NCBI GenBank assembly: GCA_003279005.1
Contig: QCBY01000002.1
Span: 105,208-169,207 of the forward strand
Direction: 5' to 3'
Length of the DNA: 64,000 nt
Source of the DNA: Prochlorococcus sp. AG-347-J22
GTDB taxonomy: Bacteria > Cyanobacteriota > Cyanobacteriia > PCC-6307 > Cyanobiaceae
Shown: positions 29,926 to 41,032 of the stretch, piece after piece
Position numbering within the stretch: the stretch's first letter is position 1
Layout of the letters: the number at the start of each line of letters is the position of its first letter
The notes under the pieces: model-generated
The model's database searches: none
What the model saw: only the letters and a program-made list of their open reading frames with translations
What the model was told of the DNA's origin: nothing
Made by a program: the position numbers and the translations under genes

Positions 29926-29967
29926 TACCTATCAAAAGCTTGTATTAACAAAAAGTTTTGATAGGTA
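29926..29967 (-). terminator. 12-bp hairpin, likely terminator of the adjacent ncRNA on the minus strand
   Basis: TACCTATCAAAA ... TTTTGATAGGTA followed on the minus strand by TTTTATTTT. Confidence 0.65.
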
Positions 29968-30112
29968 ATACCGAATCCCCGTCAGTCCTCTGAGCGTCGA
30001 CCTGGAAAAGCCAGAAGAGGAGTCAAAGTGGGCTTTCGTTTCCAATTACAAGATTGGTTTACGTCCACGTCACGACAGTCTCCCCAAGTCGAAAAAGAGT
30101 CAGATCAGAGCA
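29968..30112 (-). ncRNA. ssrS: Probable 6S RNA, purK-adjacent
   Basis: Long rod-like fold (CTGA/TCAG, TCGAC/GTCGA, TGG/CCA, GGAG/CTCC, GTGG/CCAC, CCAAT/ATTGG) with large central bubble; GC-richer than flanks; noncoding; terminator on the minus side. Confidence 0.6.
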
Positions 30113-30165
30113 CATAAAGAAGAACTTGACCAAAGATCCAGTAATATAAATATTAACTTATTTTT

Positions 30166-31356
30166 TTAGTCATTTGGAGATGGCCAAATCTTTCTTACCT
30201 CAGTTAATATTTCTTTTGATTTTTCAGTTCTTTTATAATGGTTATTTTCATTAATTAAAAAGGTTATATGAGCCATTTTTCTCCCAAGACTTTCTTTAGA
30301 TTTTCCATACCAATGAAGATTAGACCCCTTAATTTGAGATAAAAGTTCTATTCTTTTTTCTATTGACAAGGGATATCTTTTTTTCAAACCTAGTAAATTT
30401 ATCATTAGAGATCCTTGGGAATTCATCTTTATTTCTGGAGGTTTGATACCTGAAGATATACAAATATATTGATCGAATTGACTTGATGAACAAGCTTCAA
30501 TAGAGAAATGAGCTGAATTGTGAGTTCTTGGTGCGATTTCATTAATTAGCAGTCCACCTTCACCATAAAAAAACTCAATTGCCATTACCCCCACATAATT
30601 AAGTTCATTCACTATTGAAGAGAAAATATTAATTGCAAAAGTTTTCAAATCGTATTTTATTGCAGCAGGAGAAAAAACCCAATCACAAACATTATTTTTT
30701 TGATACGTTTCAACAATGGGGAAGAATCTTATAGTGCCATCAAAATCTCTTGATCCAACCAAAGCAAGCTCATTTTCAAAATCAACCCATTCTTCAATTA
30801 ACCATTCATCTGAATTAACTTTAATTGAAAAAGAATTTAAATCATCTTTGCTATTAATTCTTTTATTTCCTTTTCCATCATATCCTCCTTTGTATGATTT
30901 AAGCATTAGGGGAAAATGCCAATCCTTAATTTCTTCATCATCAAGACTTAAAAATTCCTTTAAGGAAATCCATCTTGGTGATGGGAGGTTCATTCTCTCT
31001 ATTAATTTTTTTTGAGAAATTCGATCCACCAAAGGTTGGATTGATTCAAGACTTGGCACAAAAATATTTTTGGAATTAATCATATTCAATTTTTCAATCT
31101 TTATCCATTCATTTTCAAAAATTATTTTTTCGCATTCTTTAATTAACTCTTTATTTCCTTTAACTTTTAAAGGATCAGCTTCAATAACATAATCAGCTTT
31201 TAAACCAGCAGGATCACTAGAGGATTTAGTTTGAACACATACTTTTATACCTCTATTCTTTGCAGCTTCAGCAAGCATTAAAGCTAATTGACCGCCTCCG
31301 ATTATTCCTAGTGAATAATTTTTCTTTATGTTTTTTATATTTCTTTTTAGATTCAT
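30166..31356 (-). CDS. purK: 5-(carboxyamino)imidazole ribonucleotide synthase
   Basis: GIIGGGQLALMLAEAA; ATP-grasp signature; NEIAPRTHNSAH. Confidence 0.95.
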   Translation of the reverse strand: MNLKRNIKNIKKNYSLGIIGGGQLALMLAEAAKNRGIKVCVQTKSSSDPAGLKADYVIEADPLKVKGNKELIKECEKIIFENEWIKIEKLNMINSKNIFVPSLESIQPLVDRISQKKLIERMNLPSPRWISLKEFLSLDDEEIKDWHFPLMLKSYKGGYDGKGNKRINSKDDLNSFSIKVNSDEWLIEEWVDFENELALVGSRDFDGTIRFFPIVETYQKNNVCDWVFSPAAIKYDLKTFAINIFSSIVNELNYVGVMAIEFFYGEGGLLINEIAPRTHNSAHFSIEACSSSQFDQYICISSGIKPPEIKMNSQGSLMINLLGLKKRYPLSIEKRIELLSQIKGSNLHWYGKSKESLGRKMAHITFLINENNHYKRTEKSKEILTEVRKIWPSPND

Positions 31357-31489
31357 ATGATGATCTTATTATGATTTTTAATTCTTAACAACTGATAATT
31401 TTAGTCTATTTTTTAAGTCAAGATAAGGTTAGAATGAAGTAGATCAAAAATTTACATATTAATAAAAAAACTCTTCTTGGATATTTATT

Positions 31490-32581
31490 GTGAATAAGAA
31501 GCAAATACTAGTACCTTTAAGTAATAATTCATATGAAGTTACAATACAAAAAGGAATAATTGGCAGTATTGGTGAAGAACTAAATCGAATAGGGATTAAT
31601 AAAGAAAGAAAAATACTCATAGTTTCTAATAGAGAAATTTCTAATTTATTTGGTGAAAAAGTTATTAATAATTTAAAAAAATATAATTTTTATGCCGAAA
31701 TATTTAATATTAATGCAGGAGAATCGTATAAAAACTTGAATAGTTTGAGCGATATATATAATTTTGCTTTCGACATTGGCTTAGAAAGAAATTCTTTGAT
31801 GATTGCACTTGGGGGAGGAATTGTTGGAGATGTAACTGGTTTTGCTGCCGCAACATGGTTGAGAGGTATTGAATATATTCAAATTCCTACAACCTTATTA
31901 TCTATGGTTGATTCATCAGTAGGAGGAAAAACAGCAGTAAATCATCCTAAAGGTAAGAATTTAATAGGAGCTTTTTATCAGCCAAAAGCAGTTTTTATTG
32001 ACCCTGAAACCCTTGCAACCTTACCCACGAGAGAATTTAAGGCAGGCATGGCAGAAGTTATTAAATATGGGATTATAAAAGACAAAGCACTTTTTGAGTA
32101 CTTAGAAGATGATAAGAATAGAGATGATATTCTCAATCTCGAGAACGAATCTTTAATACAAATAATCAATAATTCTATTCAAACAAAAGCTTGCATAGTT
32201 TCTGAAGATGAGAAAGAAAATGGAATAAGAGCAATATTAAATTATGGACATTCATTTGGCCACGTAATAGAAAATTTGTGTGGATATGGAGAATATCTTC
32301 ACGGCGAGGCAATATCAATTGGAATGAGAATTGCAGGAGATATTGCTTCTGAAAAAAATTTGTGGCTAAAAGAGGATTCCCTAAGGCAAAATACTCTTTT
32401 AGAAAGCTACGATTTACCAACACAAATCCCAAAAATCAAAAAGAATGAGGTACTAACAATACTTATGGGAGACAAAAAAGTACGTGATGGAAGAATGAGA
32501 TTTATCTTACCAAGAGAGATAGGAAAAGTTGATATATTTAATGATATCAGTGAGTCACAATTTCTAAAATATTTCGATTAA
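31490..32581 (+). CDS. aroB: 3-dehydroquinate synthase
   Basis: [46 protein letters not shown]. Confidence 0.97.
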   Translation: MNKKQILVPLSNNSYEVTIQKGIIGSIGEELNRIGINKERKILIVSNREISNLFGEKVINNLKKYNFYAEIFNINAGESYKNLNSLSDIYNFAFDIGLERNSLMIALGGGIVGDVTGFAAATWLRGIEYIQIPTTLLSMVDSSVGGKTAVNHPKGKNLIGAFYQPKAVFIDPETLATLPTREFKAGMAEVIKYGIIKDKALFEYLEDDKNRDDILNLENESLIQIINNSIQTKACIVSEDEKENGIRAILNYGHSFGHVIENLCGYGEYLHGEAISIGMRIAGDIASEKNLWLKEDSLRQNTLLESYDLPTQIPKIKKNEVLTILMGDKKVRDGRMRFILPREIGKVDIFNDISESQFLKYFD

Positions 32582-33768
32582 CGAATACAAATTGAATTTA
32601 TTTTAGTTTTTTTATTCTCAAATTTACTAAAAACCAACCATTTAAAATCTCCTAAACAGATTGGATCAACAAGTCTCAACAAGGCTTCTCTTCTTGAAAG
32701 AGCCTTGGAAACATCATTTTTTAATTCATTCTGAATTTGAAAAAGTCGCTCTGCTAAACCAAGTGACAAAAGTGCCTCGCCCTGTTTGACTACTCCAACA
32801 GTTTCAAAACCTAGATTTTCCGAATCAAAAACTAATGTTTCAATACAAATATGAGAAGTTAAATCACAATTTCCTGGATATGCAAAAAAATTCTCAACAA
32901 TTCTTTGGTTTTTATAAGAAATTAATGTCCCATCATTATTAGTTAATGAATAATACCTTTTAGCTTCTTTAGCGTAGTCAATTATTAGTAAAATTCCATT
33001 ATTAATTTTTTCATATATAGCCTTTAACCAATTTTTATTATCTATATGCCATTCAGTAGTCCATCTTTCTGGAGCATACTTTGGAGGAATATGAATATCT
33101 AACTTTTCCTTAGCAAAAGCTATACTTTTTTCTAATTCTTTTGTAATTGAAATTTCTTTAAAGATTAATCTACCTGTTTCATTATCTATAGAAACACCTT
33201 GACGATGGATTTTACCATTTAAATTTATTATTCTTTCTACTGGTAAAGCATCAAGTACCTCATTCGCCAAAATTACTACATTTAAACTTTTATCTTCCAA
33301 CTCTTTTAAATTACTCCATGAGATGTCAAAGCCCAATTTTAAATATTTTTCTAATTTCATTTGCTGTTTTTTTATCATTCCTTCATTGGGTTCGATAATA
33401 ATAAAACAAACTTTTTTTAATATTTTTTTATTGTTGACCGATAAATACTTAAGGAAAGCACTCATAAAGCTTCCATCCCCAGACCCAAACTCCAGAAAAC
33501 ATAATTTTTCGTCAAAATTTAATTTGCTTTTTATTTGAATCAACCATTCTTCAATCTGTTTTGACAATAAAAAAGCAAAGTCATCAGACATAGATGATGA
33601 TGTAACAAAATCGCCCCTTGATCCTAAATTAGCTTTACCACTTCCATAGTATCCATTGATGGGGTCATTCAAAACTAAATCCATATAGTCATAAAAACTT
33701 ATAGTTCCTCCTTTTTTTATTATTTTTTTTATTAACCATTCTGAATTATTCGCGGGTAGGCTTTTCAT
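32578..33768 (-). CDS. MidA/NDUFAF7-type class I SAM-dependent methyltransferase
   Basis: [23 protein letters not shown]; family architecture. Confidence 0.85.
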   Translation of the reverse strand: MKSLPANNSEWLIKKIIKKGGTISFYDYMDLVLNDPINGYYGSGKANLGSRGDFVTSSSMSDDFAFLLSKQIEEWLIQIKSKLNFDEKLCFLEFGSGDGSFMSAFLKYLSVNNKKILKKVCFIIIEPNEGMIKKQQMKLEKYLKLGFDISWSNLKELEDKSLNVVILANEVLDALPVERIINLNGKIHRQGVSIDNETGRLIFKEISITKELEKSIAFAKEKLDIHIPPKYAPERWTTEWHIDNKNWLKAIYEKINNGILLIIDYAKEAKRYYSLTNNDGTLISYKNQRIVENFFAYPGNCDLTSHICIETLVFDSENLGFETVGVVKQGEALLSLGLAERLFQIQNELKNDVSKALSRREALLRLVDPICLGDFKWLVFSKFENKKTKINSICIR

Positions 33769-33799
33769 CGGCGAAAATATATATAGAAAAGGAATTCTT

Positions 33800-34597
33800 A
33801 TGCTCTCAAAGATTAACTATTTCTTAGGAATATTTCTATCTCTGTTAATTTTAATTTTTAATGAACCTTCTTTAGCTATAAACAATCCAAATCTTTTGCC
33901 AGAAGAAAAAACACCTGTTATTGATTTAGCCAAAACGCTTAGTCCTAATCAAAAACTATCCCTTGAAGAAAATCTTAAAAAATTTGAAAAAGAGAGTGGT
34001 TGGAAGATTAAATATTTATCTCAATTCGAAAGCGCTCCCGGTATTGCTATAAAAGATTATTGGGATTTAGATGAGACAAGCTTACTAGTAATTGCAGATC
34101 CTAGAGGGGGGAATTTATTAAATTTTAATGTTGGTGAAGCATTTTTCGCTTTTATGCCAAGATTATTTTGGGTGGAACTTCAAACGAGATTCGGAAATCA
34201 ATATTATGTAAAAGATCATGGAGAAGATGGAGCTGTTTTAGATGCAATTAATTCAGTAAAAATTTGCCTCAACAGAGGAGGGTGCCAAGTAGTTCCCGGA
34301 TTACCTAAAGAACAATATGTATGGACTTTGTGTACTTCTATTTTGGGAGGATTAGTTGCAGGTTTTGCTGCGGCTCCAAGGAAAAAGGATCAAATCATAT
34401 CAATAGGATTTTTAGCCCTTCTTTCTCCTTTGTGGGGAATGCTATTCGGCATTTTTGGTTTAGCGCCAATAATCTCAAGAACAAGTGAAATAATTCCTTT
34501 ATTTAAAAATGGACTCGCTTTTACTGCCGCAGCAATTGCAGGATATCTTTTATCCCAAACTTTATTTTCTAGATATGAGATACCTAAAAAGAGTTAG
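33800..34597 (+). CDS. TPM-domain (Psb32-like) thylakoid protein
   Basis: Signal peptide, PVIDLAKTLSPNQKLSLEENLKKFEKESGWKIKYLSQ. Confidence 0.75.
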   Translation: MLSKINYFLGIFLSLLILIFNEPSLAINNPNLLPEEKTPVIDLAKTLSPNQKLSLEENLKKFEKESGWKIKYLSQFESAPGIAIKDYWDLDETSLLVIADPRGGNLLNFNVGEAFFAFMPRLFWVELQTRFGNQYYVKDHGEDGAVLDAINSVKICLNRGGCQVVPGLPKEQYVWTLCTSILGGLVAGFAAAPRKKDQIISIGFLALLSPLWGMLFGIFGLAPIISRTSEIIPLFKNGLAFTAAAIAGYLLSQTLFSRYEIPKKS

Positions 34598-34619
34598 AAA
34601 AATCTTATTAAAACCTTAT

Positions 34620-35492
34620 TCAAAAAAGAATTTCTTCTTCACATTTCTCACCTAAAACTGAATACCATCGGTGAGAAACATGTTTTAGTTTATTCTCCTC
34701 AAACTCAACCCATGAAAAATTTACTAATATCTCACCCTTTGTATTGGTTTTATATCTTGGAACAATTGCTGAATTCAAATAAGCTGTACCTTCTTTATCA
34801 ATTTTGAACATTTTTCTAAACCCTTGATTTCTTTTCAGACGATTATGCATATGCCCAAAAATAACAATATCTATTTTTCTTGTTTTTTGTATTTCTGAAA
34901 TTGAAACAGCCAAATCTCGATCACCCCAATCACAGGAAGGTGCCTTCCAATCCTTACCACAAATACTATTTGATTCTGAACCCAAGCCAGAAGGACCTGC
35001 GTGAGACATAAAAATAAGGGGTAACTCTTTAATATTTTTTTCTGAGCTTTTAAGGATTTTATTAACTGACTCTGCTTCGCTTATGGGTCCATAAACAGAC
35101 TTCACTTCTTTTGAAAGATAATAACCACCTCCTGAACTACAAGGTCTAGCACTTAAAATATTTAATTGATTATTAAAAACATTTAAATCCCAAGCACAAT
35201 ATTTTTCGCGCAACACACGAATTTGTTTTAAAAGAGTCTCTCCTGATGGATCTTTACCTCGATCATGATTTCCCAGTATCACAAAAGCAGGAATATTTAT
35301 TAGATTAATCTTCTTTATTATTTTGATATTACCATCTGAAATATCCCCAACAAATAGAACAATATCTGGTTTTATAATCGACAAAATGCCTATATCCAAC
35401 TCAGACCATTGACCGTGACAGTCACCAACGATAGCAATTTTTAAATTTGTCAGAATTTTTTTATTTAAGTCATATAATCTATTAAGTGACAT
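34620..35492 (-). CDS. Metallophosphoesterase
   Basis: IVGDCHGQW, FVGDISDG, LGNHDRG, FGHMHNR; ATG at 35492 preferred over the listed TTG at 35507. Confidence 0.88.
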   Translation of the reverse strand: MSLNRLYDLNKKILTNLKIAIVGDCHGQWSELDIGILSIIKPDIVLFVGDISDGNIKIIKKINLINIPAFVILGNHDRGKDPSGETLLKQIRVLREKYCAWDLNVFNNQLNILSARPCSSGGGYYLSKEVKSVYGPISEAESVNKILKSSEKNIKELPLIFMSHAGPSGLGSESNSICGKDWKAPSCDWGDRDLAVSISEIQKTRKIDIVIFGHMHNRLKRNQGFRKMFKIDKEGTAYLNSAIVPRYKTNTKGEILVNFSWVEFEENKLKHVSHRWYSVLGEKCEEEILF

Positions 35493-35554
35493 TGTAAATC
35501 CTGACAAGTATAACTTCTACTGCAAAACAGAAATCTATTCAAAATGAAAAAGAA

Positions 35555-36469
35555 TTGATTTCTGAAATTAAGGAGCGTTGCTTAAAAGCAAATGCGATAA
35601 TTCTTGCGCATTATTATCAAGCACCAGAAATTCAAGATATTGCTGATTTTATCGGGGATTCATTAGATCTATCAAGGAAAGCAGCAAATAATGATGCAGA
35701 TATAATTATTTTTTGTGGTGTACATTTTATGGCAGAAACTGCGAAAATACTTAGTCCAAATAAAACAGTCTTATTACCCGATATTGATGCAGGTTGTTCA
35801 TTGGCAAATGATTGTCCTGCTGATGAGTTCCAAAAATTTAGAGACAAAAATCCAGATCATTTTGTTGTAAGTTATATAAATTGCACTGCAGAAGTTAAAG
35901 CTCAAAGTGATTTAATATGCACTAGTAGCAATGCCGTTTCTTTAATAAAAAAAATACCTAAAGATAAAAAGATAATATTTGCACCAGATCAAAATCTTGG
36001 TCGATGGGTCCAAAAAAACTCAGGTAGACAACTTAAACTTTGGCCAGGAAGCTGTATTGTACATGAAACCTTTAGTGAAGAAGCTTTATTAAGATTAAAG
36101 TATAAAAACCCTAAAGGAAAGGTGATAGCTCATCCTGAATGTAGTCATAATTTGCTAGTTCTGTCAGACTTTATTGGTTCAACAAGTAAGTTGCTAGATT
36201 TTGTTAAGAATGATCATTCTGATACTTATATGGTTTTAACTGAACCAGGGATAATTCATCAAATGAAAAAGAAAGAACCTAATAAAAAATTTATTGAGGT
36301 GCCCGATATTGAGGGATGTAAATGCAATGAATGTCCATACATGAAATTGAACACATTAGAAAAGATTTTAAATTGTTTAAAAAATAATTCCCCATCAATT
36401 GATTTAGATCCTGAAATAATTAAAAAAGCTTACATACCTATAAAACGAATGCTTGATATGAGCATCTAA
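35555..36469 (+). CDS. nadA: Quinolinate synthase A (start uncertain)
   Basis: ILAHYYQAPEIQDIADFIGDSL; Fe-S cysteines retained; no in-frame ATG near the N-terminus. Confidence 0.95.
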   Translation: MISEIKERCLKANAIILAHYYQAPEIQDIADFIGDSLDLSRKAANNDADIIIFCGVHFMAETAKILSPNKTVLLPDIDAGCSLANDCPADEFQKFRDKNPDHFVVSYINCTAEVKAQSDLICTSSNAVSLIKKIPKDKKIIFAPDQNLGRWVQKNSGRQLKLWPGSCIVHETFSEEALLRLKYKNPKGKVIAHPECSHNLLVLSDFIGSTSKLLDFVKNDHSDTYMVLTEPGIIHQMKKKEPNKKFIEVPDIEGCKCNECPYMKLNTLEKILNCLKNNSPSIDLDPEIIKKAYIPIKRMLDMSI

Positions 36470-37800
36470 TTTAAAGAATAAACGAGATTATTATCTTTTG
36501 TTTTCAAAAATGATGATAAATTCGCAGAATTCGGATCAAACATACCTATTAAATTAGTTCTTTTAATAATTTTAATAAGTTCTTTTTCTCCAGATCTATA
36601 TTGCCTATCTCTTCTAGTACCAATATCTCTCGGAAGGATTGGATTTGTATTCATTCTGACTTCTATGTCAGGAGTAATTCCAAACTTATTTATATCTGTT
36701 CCATTTGGAGTAAGGTATTTAGCGACTGTAACTGTCAAACCTGAGCCATCAACCAAGGTTCTCATAGACTGAACAAGGCCTTTACCAAAAGTTTTCATCC
36801 CAACTAATTTCCCTCTTTTATTATCTCTTATTGCTCCAGAAACTATTTCACTTGCACTGGCGGAACCTTCATTTACGAGGACAACTAGAGGTTTTTTTGT
36901 TAGAGCATTACCATTACCTCTTTTTACTTCTCTCAAACCATCTTTAGTTAATGTACTAACTATTACACCTTTATCAATAAAATGACGAGAAATATCAATG
37001 CTTGATTCTAATAATCCCCCTGGATTACTTCTTAAATCAAGAACATATCCAGAAACTTTTTTTATTTCTAATTCTTTTAAAGTATTCTTCATTTCTCTTG
37101 ATGCATTCGCATTAAATTGCTTTATTCTCATATAACCGATTAAAAACCCGTCTTTGGTCTGATTTATTTTGCTTGTAACCGTTTTTATTTCTATCTTTTC
37201 TCTTGATAAAGACTTATAAAATGAATAACCATTTCTAGAAATTTCAAGTTTAACTGTCGTGCCTCTTTGACCTCTTATTAATTTAACAGCATCCTCAATA
37301 TTCATTCCTTTAGTAGAGATATTATCAATAGATAAAATTTTATCTCTGGCTTTAATTCCTGCCTCATAAGCAGGAGTACCTTCTATAGGAGAAATAATTA
37401 TTAAATCATCTGACTCTTTATCCTTCATAATTTGAATTCCAACTCCAGTCAATTCTCCTGAAGTATCTATCCTCATTTGATTAAATTCTTTAGGATCTAA
37501 AAATCTTGTATATGGATCATCTAAATTTGAAAGCATACTTCTAATTGCATCGTAAGCCTCATTACTATCTGAATATTTTTTTGCCAAAAAATCTTTTCTA
37601 ACTTTAATCCAATTGGACCTTTCAAATTTACCGTTTGAATCAAGAAAATCCCTATATACGATTTGCCAGACGTGATCAATAACTTCTTTATAGTTATTAT
37701 CTAAAATTGTCGCCTTAACATAATCACTTACCAGTATTCCAGAAAAAGTAGTGGCTAATAAAAAGACATATTGCTTTTTGAATAATTTTTTTATCTTCAA
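36466..37800 (-). CDS. Carboxyl-terminal processing protease (S41)
   Basis: PDZ region; NEGSASASEIVSGAI...KTFGKG catalytic motif. Confidence 0.93.
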   Translation of the reverse strand: MKIKKLFKKQYVFLLATTFSGILVSDYVKATILDNNYKEVIDHVWQIVYRDFLDSNGKFERSNWIKVRKDFLAKKYSDSNEAYDAIRSMLSNLDDPYTRFLDPKEFNQMRIDTSGELTGVGIQIMKDKESDDLIIISPIEGTPAYEAGIKARDKILSIDNISTKGMNIEDAVKLIRGQRGTTVKLEISRNGYSFYKSLSREKIEIKTVTSKINQTKDGFLIGYMRIKQFNANASREMKNTLKELEIKKVSGYVLDLRSNPGGLLESSIDISRHFIDKGVIVSTLTKDGLREVKRGNGNALTKKPLVVLVNEGSASASEIVSGAIRDNKRGKLVGMKTFGKGLVQSMRTLVDGSGLTVTVAKYLTPNGTDINKFGITPDIEVRMNTNPILPRDIGTRRDRQYRSGEKELIKIIKRTNLIGMFDPNSANLSSFLKTKDNNLVYSLN

Positions 37801-37856
37801 AGTTCGTTACTAGGCATTAAATCTTTTATCAATCTAATTATAAATTAAAATTATAT

Positions 37857-39074
37857 TTATGGATCAATCCATTTTCCATCATCCTTGATGAGACGAATAA
37901 GTGCATCAACTCCTTCATCCTCAGGTACTCTTTTTATCTCTTCTTTTCTTCTGTAAAGAGCAATTGTTCCTTTACCTTTTCCTACATAACCGTAATCAGC
38001 ATCTGCCATTTCACCTGGGCCATTTACTATACATCCCATTATTGCTATATCTAAACCTGTCAAATGGGAAGTGGCATTCCTCACTTTATCTACAACTTCC
38101 TCAAGGTTAAAAAGAGTTCTCCCACAACTCGGACAACTGATATATTCAACCATTGTTTTTCTTAATCCTAAAGATTGCAAAATTGAATAACAAACTGGAA
38201 TTTCCTTTTCAGGAGCTTCTGTTAGAGAGACCCTAATAGTGTCTCCAAGACCTTCTGCAAGAAGTGTACCAATACCAGCTGTACTCTTAATCCTTCCATA
38301 ATCGCCATCTCCCGCTTCAGTGACTCCCAAATGCAAAGGGTAATTATATCCTTCTGCGTCCAATCTATCTGCAATCATTCTATATGCTGCTAACATCACC
38401 GGTGCTCTTGAAGCCTTCATAGAGATAATGATGTTATGAAAATCAAGCTCATCACAAATTTTGACAAATTCCATAGCAGATTCTGTCATTCCTAAAGGAG
38501 TATCTCCATAAGTAAAAAGCATTCTCTCGGACAAAGAACCATGATTTACTCCAATTCTTAGAGCTTTATTCTCCGACTTCAAAACTTCAACAAGCGGTGT
38601 AAACCTTTTTAAAATTATATTCTTAATAGCCTTAAATTCCTTATCAGTATATTCAGTTCTTGTTGGGTCTGATTTCTCAAAAACAAATAATCCTGGATTA
38701 ATCCTTACTTTATCAACATGTTTTGCAACCTCCATTGCTATTTTCATTCCATTGTGATGAACATCTGCGACTAAGGGGGTATTTATATTATTCTCAATTA
38801 ATTTTTCTTTAATATCTCCAACAGCCTTTGCATGAGCAAGAGAAGGGACGGTAAGTCTTACTATTTCACATCCTGCATCATGGAGTCTTTTAATTGCTAA
38901 ATAAGAATTTTCGACATCCATAGTATCTTCATTTATCATTGATTGAACCCTTACTGGGAAGTCACTCCCAATTCCAATATCTCCAATCATTACTGTTCTA
39001 GTTATCCTTCTCTCAATATGAGTTGAATATCTTTTTGAGAGACTATTCACCTCTTTTGATTGAGTTAATGACAT
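37857..39074 (-). CDS. ispG: (E)-4-hydroxy-3-methylbut-2-enyl-diphosphate synthase
   Basis: [36 protein letters not shown]. Confidence 0.97.
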   Translation of the reverse strand: MSLTQSKEVNSLSKRYSTHIERRITRTVMIGDIGIGSDFPVRVQSMINEDTMDVENSYLAIKRLHDAGCEIVRLTVPSLAHAKAVGDIKEKLIENNINTPLVADVHHNGMKIAMEVAKHVDKVRINPGLFVFEKSDPTRTEYTDKEFKAIKNIILKRFTPLVEVLKSENKALRIGVNHGSLSERMLFTYGDTPLGMTESAMEFVKICDELDFHNIIISMKASRAPVMLAAYRMIADRLDAEGYNYPLHLGVTEAGDGDYGRIKSTAGIGTLLAEGLGDTIRVSLTEAPEKEIPVCYSILQSLGLRKTMVEYISCPSCGRTLFNLEEVVDKVRNATSHLTGLDIAIMGCIVNGPGEMADADYGYVGKGKGTIALYRRKEEIKRVPEDEGVDALIRLIKDDGKWIDP

Positions 39075-39107
39075 TAAATTCTAGAAATTCAAAAAGTCTT
39101 TCTTAAA

Positions 39108-39611
39108 TTATAAAGCATATAGTTTACTACTTACATTCTTAAGGTCTTTTAAAGTTAGATCATATGGTTTGCCAATCTCTTTTGAGGGAAATCTCAACAA
39201 ATAAGAGGGGTGAAAAATAGAGATAAGTTCTCTCCCATCTTTCTTTACCCATTTTCCTCTTGATTTAGAAATTGGACTCTTTGTTTCTAGAATACATCTC
39301 ATAGCAGTCGAACCAGTTAAGATAATATATTTTGGATCTACAATTTTAATTTGTTGCAATAACCAAGGTTTATGAATATTTATTTCTTTATTAGTCGGCT
39401 TTCTATTTTTTGTAGGACGACATTTAATTACATTGCAAAAATATACATCCTTTTGAAAGTCGATTCCTGCTTTCGTTAATAATTCATCCAATAATTTTCC
39501 TGATTTACCAACATAAGGTTCTCCCCACAAGTCTTCTTGAGCCCCAGGTGCTTCTCCAATTATTAATAAATTTGCAAATACATTACCTCTGCTAATGACT
39601 AACCTTTTCAA
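39108..39611 (-). CDS. Family-4-type uracil-DNA glycosylase homologue lacking the N-terminal Cys segment
   Basis: IGEAPGAQED motif A, FHPSYLLR motif B; in-frame TAG two codons before the TTG start. Confidence 0.8.
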   Translation of the reverse strand: MKRLVISRGNVFANLLIIGEAPGAQEDLWGEPYVGKSGKLLDELLTKAGIDFQKDVYFCNVIKCRPTKNRKPTNKEINIHKPWLLQQIKIVDPKYIILTGSTAMRCILETKSPISKSRGKWVKKDGRELISIFHPSYLLRFPSKEIGKPYDLTLKDLKNVSSKLYAL

Positions 39612-39850
39612 AGCAAACTAAAGTTGAAACTTGTTAATAATATTAAAACTAAAGATTAAAAAATTAAATAATTACCTTGTAAAAAACAAATAAGAAAATA
39701 AATCCATATTTTAGTTTTTCAAGAAAACAATATGAAAATAATTTAAATTAAGATAATGAACCAAATCAAACCACTATGTGATATTTTTATTTATTCTTAA
39801 TCTAAGATTAAAAAATTTTTCAAATTTATATCTGAAGAAATTTAGAGCAA

Positions 39851-41032
39851 ATGTGTGAAGTAAATTTATCAAAAAGGGCGCTATCAATTGAGCCTTCACT
39901 TACTCTGCAGATCAGTGCTAGAGCTAAACAACTTGCAGCAGAGGGGAAAGATATATGTAATTTAAGTGCAGGAGAACCAGATTTTGATGCCCCTAAAGAA
40001 ATAATAAACTCTACAAGTGAGGCAATATTTAACGGATATACAAAATATGGTCCGGCTGCAGGAGATTTAGAACTTAGAAATGCCATAGCAAAAAAGCTTC
40101 AAACCCAAAACAATTTAGATGTAGACTTTGAAAATATAATGGTGACAAATGGAGCAAAACAGGCTATTTATAATCTTTTTCAAGTCTTATTAAATGATGA
40201 TGACGAAGTTATAATACCCGCTCCATATTGGCTGAGCTATCCTCAAATGGTTAGATTAGCAGGTGGTAAACCTGTCTTCCTTAATTCATCTGCTAAAGAT
40301 GGATTTAAAATAAATATACAAGACTTAAAATCAAAGATTACCTCAAAAACTAAATTTATAATTATTAATTCTCCAAACAATCCAACGGGTAGAGTGATGG
40401 AAAAAGAAGAATTATTACAAATTGCCAGGGTAGTAAGAGAACATAAAAATATTAATATTCTTTCAGATGAAATTTATGAATTAATTCTAAAAAAAGAATT
40501 TCATCATTTAAGTTTATCTTCATTAGCAACTGATCTAAAAGAGAGAATTTTTATAATTAACGGTTTTGCAAAAGGTTGGGCGATGACTGGCTGGAGAGTG
40601 GGTTATTTAGTAGGGCAAAAAGATGTTATAAAAGCATCATCTGCATTACAAAGTCAAAGTACAAGTAATGTTTGTTCTTTTGTTCAAAGAGGGGCACTAG
40701 AGGCTTTAAAAACAAATCAAGAATTTTTCTTAAAAATCAATAGACATTATGACCTAAGAAGAGAAATTCTTTATCAAGGTCTCAAAAATATAGACGGATT
40801 ATTTATACAACCACCTAATGGTGCTTTTTATGCATTTCCTAGATTACCTGATAATTCAATTACCTCTGTGGAATTTTGCAAAAGAGTGTTAGATGATTAT
40901 GGTCTAGTAGTTATTCCTGGAAAACCTTTTGGGGATGATCAATGCTTTAGAATATCTTGTGCCAATGCAAAAGAAGAAATTCTTGATGGTTTATCAAGAT
41001 TAAATAAAGCAATCTTAAATTATTATTTTTAA
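39851..41032 (+). CDS. aspC: Class I/II aminotransferase (aspartate aminotransferase type)
   Basis: NSPNNPTG, NGFAKGWAMTGWRVGY. Confidence 0.93.
   Translation: MCEVNLSKRALSIEPSLTLQISARAKQLAAEGKDICNLSAGEPDFDAPKEIINSTSEAIFNGYTKYGPAAGDLELRNAIAKKLQTQNNLDVDFENIMVTNGAKQAIYNLFQVLLNDDDEVIIPAPYWLSYPQMVRLAGGKPVFLNSSAKDGFKINIQDLKSKITSKTKFIIINSPNNPTGRVMEKEELLQIARVVREHKNINILSDEIYELILKKEFHHLSLSSLATDLKERIFIINGFAKGWAMTGWRVGYLVGQKDVIKASSALQSQSTSNVCSFVQRGALEALKTNQEFFLKINRHYDLRREILYQGLKNIDGLFIQPPNGAFYAFPRLPDNSITSVEFCKRVLDDYGLVVIPGKPFGDDQCFRISCANAKEEILDGLSRLNKAILNYYF

Noticed and set aside
29880-30140. tRNA, tmRNA, SRP RNA or RNase P RNA in the structured gap
   Set aside because: No cloverleaf, GGTTCGAATCC, SRP GGAA loop or RNase P core seen; the rod fold fits 6S better.
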